From JASHVB01 sp049522565 (lineage in GTDB: Bacteria; Pseudomonadota; Alphaproteobacteria; Acetobacterales; Acetobacteraceae): a DNA stretch of 5,326 bases. The number at the start of each line of letters is the position of its first letter. Within the stretch, counting starts at the first letter, position 1. The notes under the pieces were generated by a model, which saw only the letters and a program-made list of their open reading frames with translations, was not told where the DNA came from and ran no database searches. A program made the translations under genes and the position numbers. Where the stretch lies: the NCBI GenBank assembly GCA_049522565.1, contig JBEKNT010000451.1, positions 1-5,326 of the forward strand. The letters are read 5' to 3'. Shown here in pieces: positions 5,124 through 5,326 of this stretch.

Positions 5124-5326
5124 TCAGGCGACCATGGCAATTGGCGGCGCGTAACGTTCTATCTCCAGCTCGGGCAGCAGGCTGCGCCCCTCGCGCACGT
5201 AGCCGCCGTTCCGCGGCACAGGCACGGCGAAATAGTCGAGCAAGGTCGGGAACAGATCCAGGATGGAGACCGGCTGCGGCGCGACGCGGTGCTGGCCGGT
5301 CTTGAACCACAAGACGCTGTCCGGAT
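5124..5326 (-). CDS. Sulfatase / alkaline phosphatase superfamily protein, C-terminal end (runs off right edge)
   Basis: The minus strand is open from the right edge to a TGA at 5126-5124, giving the last 66 residues. They begin PDSVLWFKTGQHRVAPQPVS and continue ILDLFPTLLDYFAVPVP (residues 21-37), then GGYVREGRSLLPELEIERYA. The pattern of 'V-S-x-L-D-L-F-P-T-L-L-D' followed by a short 'VPVP' turn and 'GRSLLPEL' is the typical C-terminal signature of arylsulfatase-like and related phosphoesterase enzymes. The metal-binding and catalytic Ser/Cys/Thr residues lie nearer the N-terminus and are not in the window, so a sulfatase cannot be told from a phosphotransferase such as a phosphoethanolamine or glycerol-phosphate enzyme. 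It is convergent with the methyltransferase, so it belongs to a different transcript. In this setting it could remove or add sulfate or phosphate groups on glycans, which is inference. Confidence 0.8.
   Translation of the reverse strand, partial: PDSVLWFKTGQHRVAPQPVSILDLFPTLLDYFAVPVPRNGGYVREGRSLLPELEIERYAPPIAMVA

Noticed and set aside
1..5326. CRISPR arrays, tRNA or rRNA genes
   Set aside because: No regularly spaced repeats, no tRNA-like cloverleaf and no rRNA-like conserved sequence were seen on either strand.

Overview
The window is GC-rich DNA with strong G/C preference at third codon positions, purine-rich ribosome binding sites and gene families typical of alphaproteobacteria. An Acetobacteraceae or other Rhodospirillales genome is the most likely source; this is inferred from codon use and protein style, not from a marker gene. 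It looks like part of an exopolysaccharide / exosortase-A-associated surface glycan locus. No exosortase or PEP-CTERM protein lies inside the window.

Layout. (1) 1-348, minus: the N-terminal 116 residues of an FkbH-like (HAD-IIIC) protein, running off the left edge. (2) 349-687: a non-genic stretch that holds a 243-base degenerate copy of an internal piece of the ligase gene (441-683, plus strand). It also holds a possible C-terminal scrap of a lost minus-strand gene just upstream of fkbH. (3) 688-1743, minus: an intact OafA/ExoZ-type acyltransferase. (4) 1744-2447: about 700 bases without a confident gene, with a candidate promoter, a small GTG-started ORF behind a very good Shine-Dalgarno sequence, and a short coding-like remnant. 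(5) 2448-2630, minus: a 60-residue single-pass membrane protein candidate, divergent from the next gene. (6) 2702-4087, plus: a Wzy/WaaL-like O-glycosylation ligase of the exosortase-A-associated type. (7) 4142-5011, plus: a class I SAM-dependent methyltransferase, 54 bases downstream and probably co-transcribed with the ligase; its Shine-Dalgarno sequence lies in the loop of a perfect 7-bp hairpin. (8) 5124-5326, minus: the C-terminal end of a sulfatase / alkaline-phosphatase-superfamily protein, convergent with the methyltransferase and running off the right edge.

Together the genes suggest production, polymerisation or ligation, and decoration (acylation, methylation, perhaps a phospho- or sulfo-group hydrolase) of a secreted or cell-surface glycan. 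The left half shows signs of rearrangement: a ligase fragment in direct orientation with its parent 2.4 kb away, remnants of other genes, and a poorly coding interval. I did not find a clearly new system. The best leads are the duplicated ligase fragment, the hairpin-displayed ribosome binding site, and the small membrane protein.
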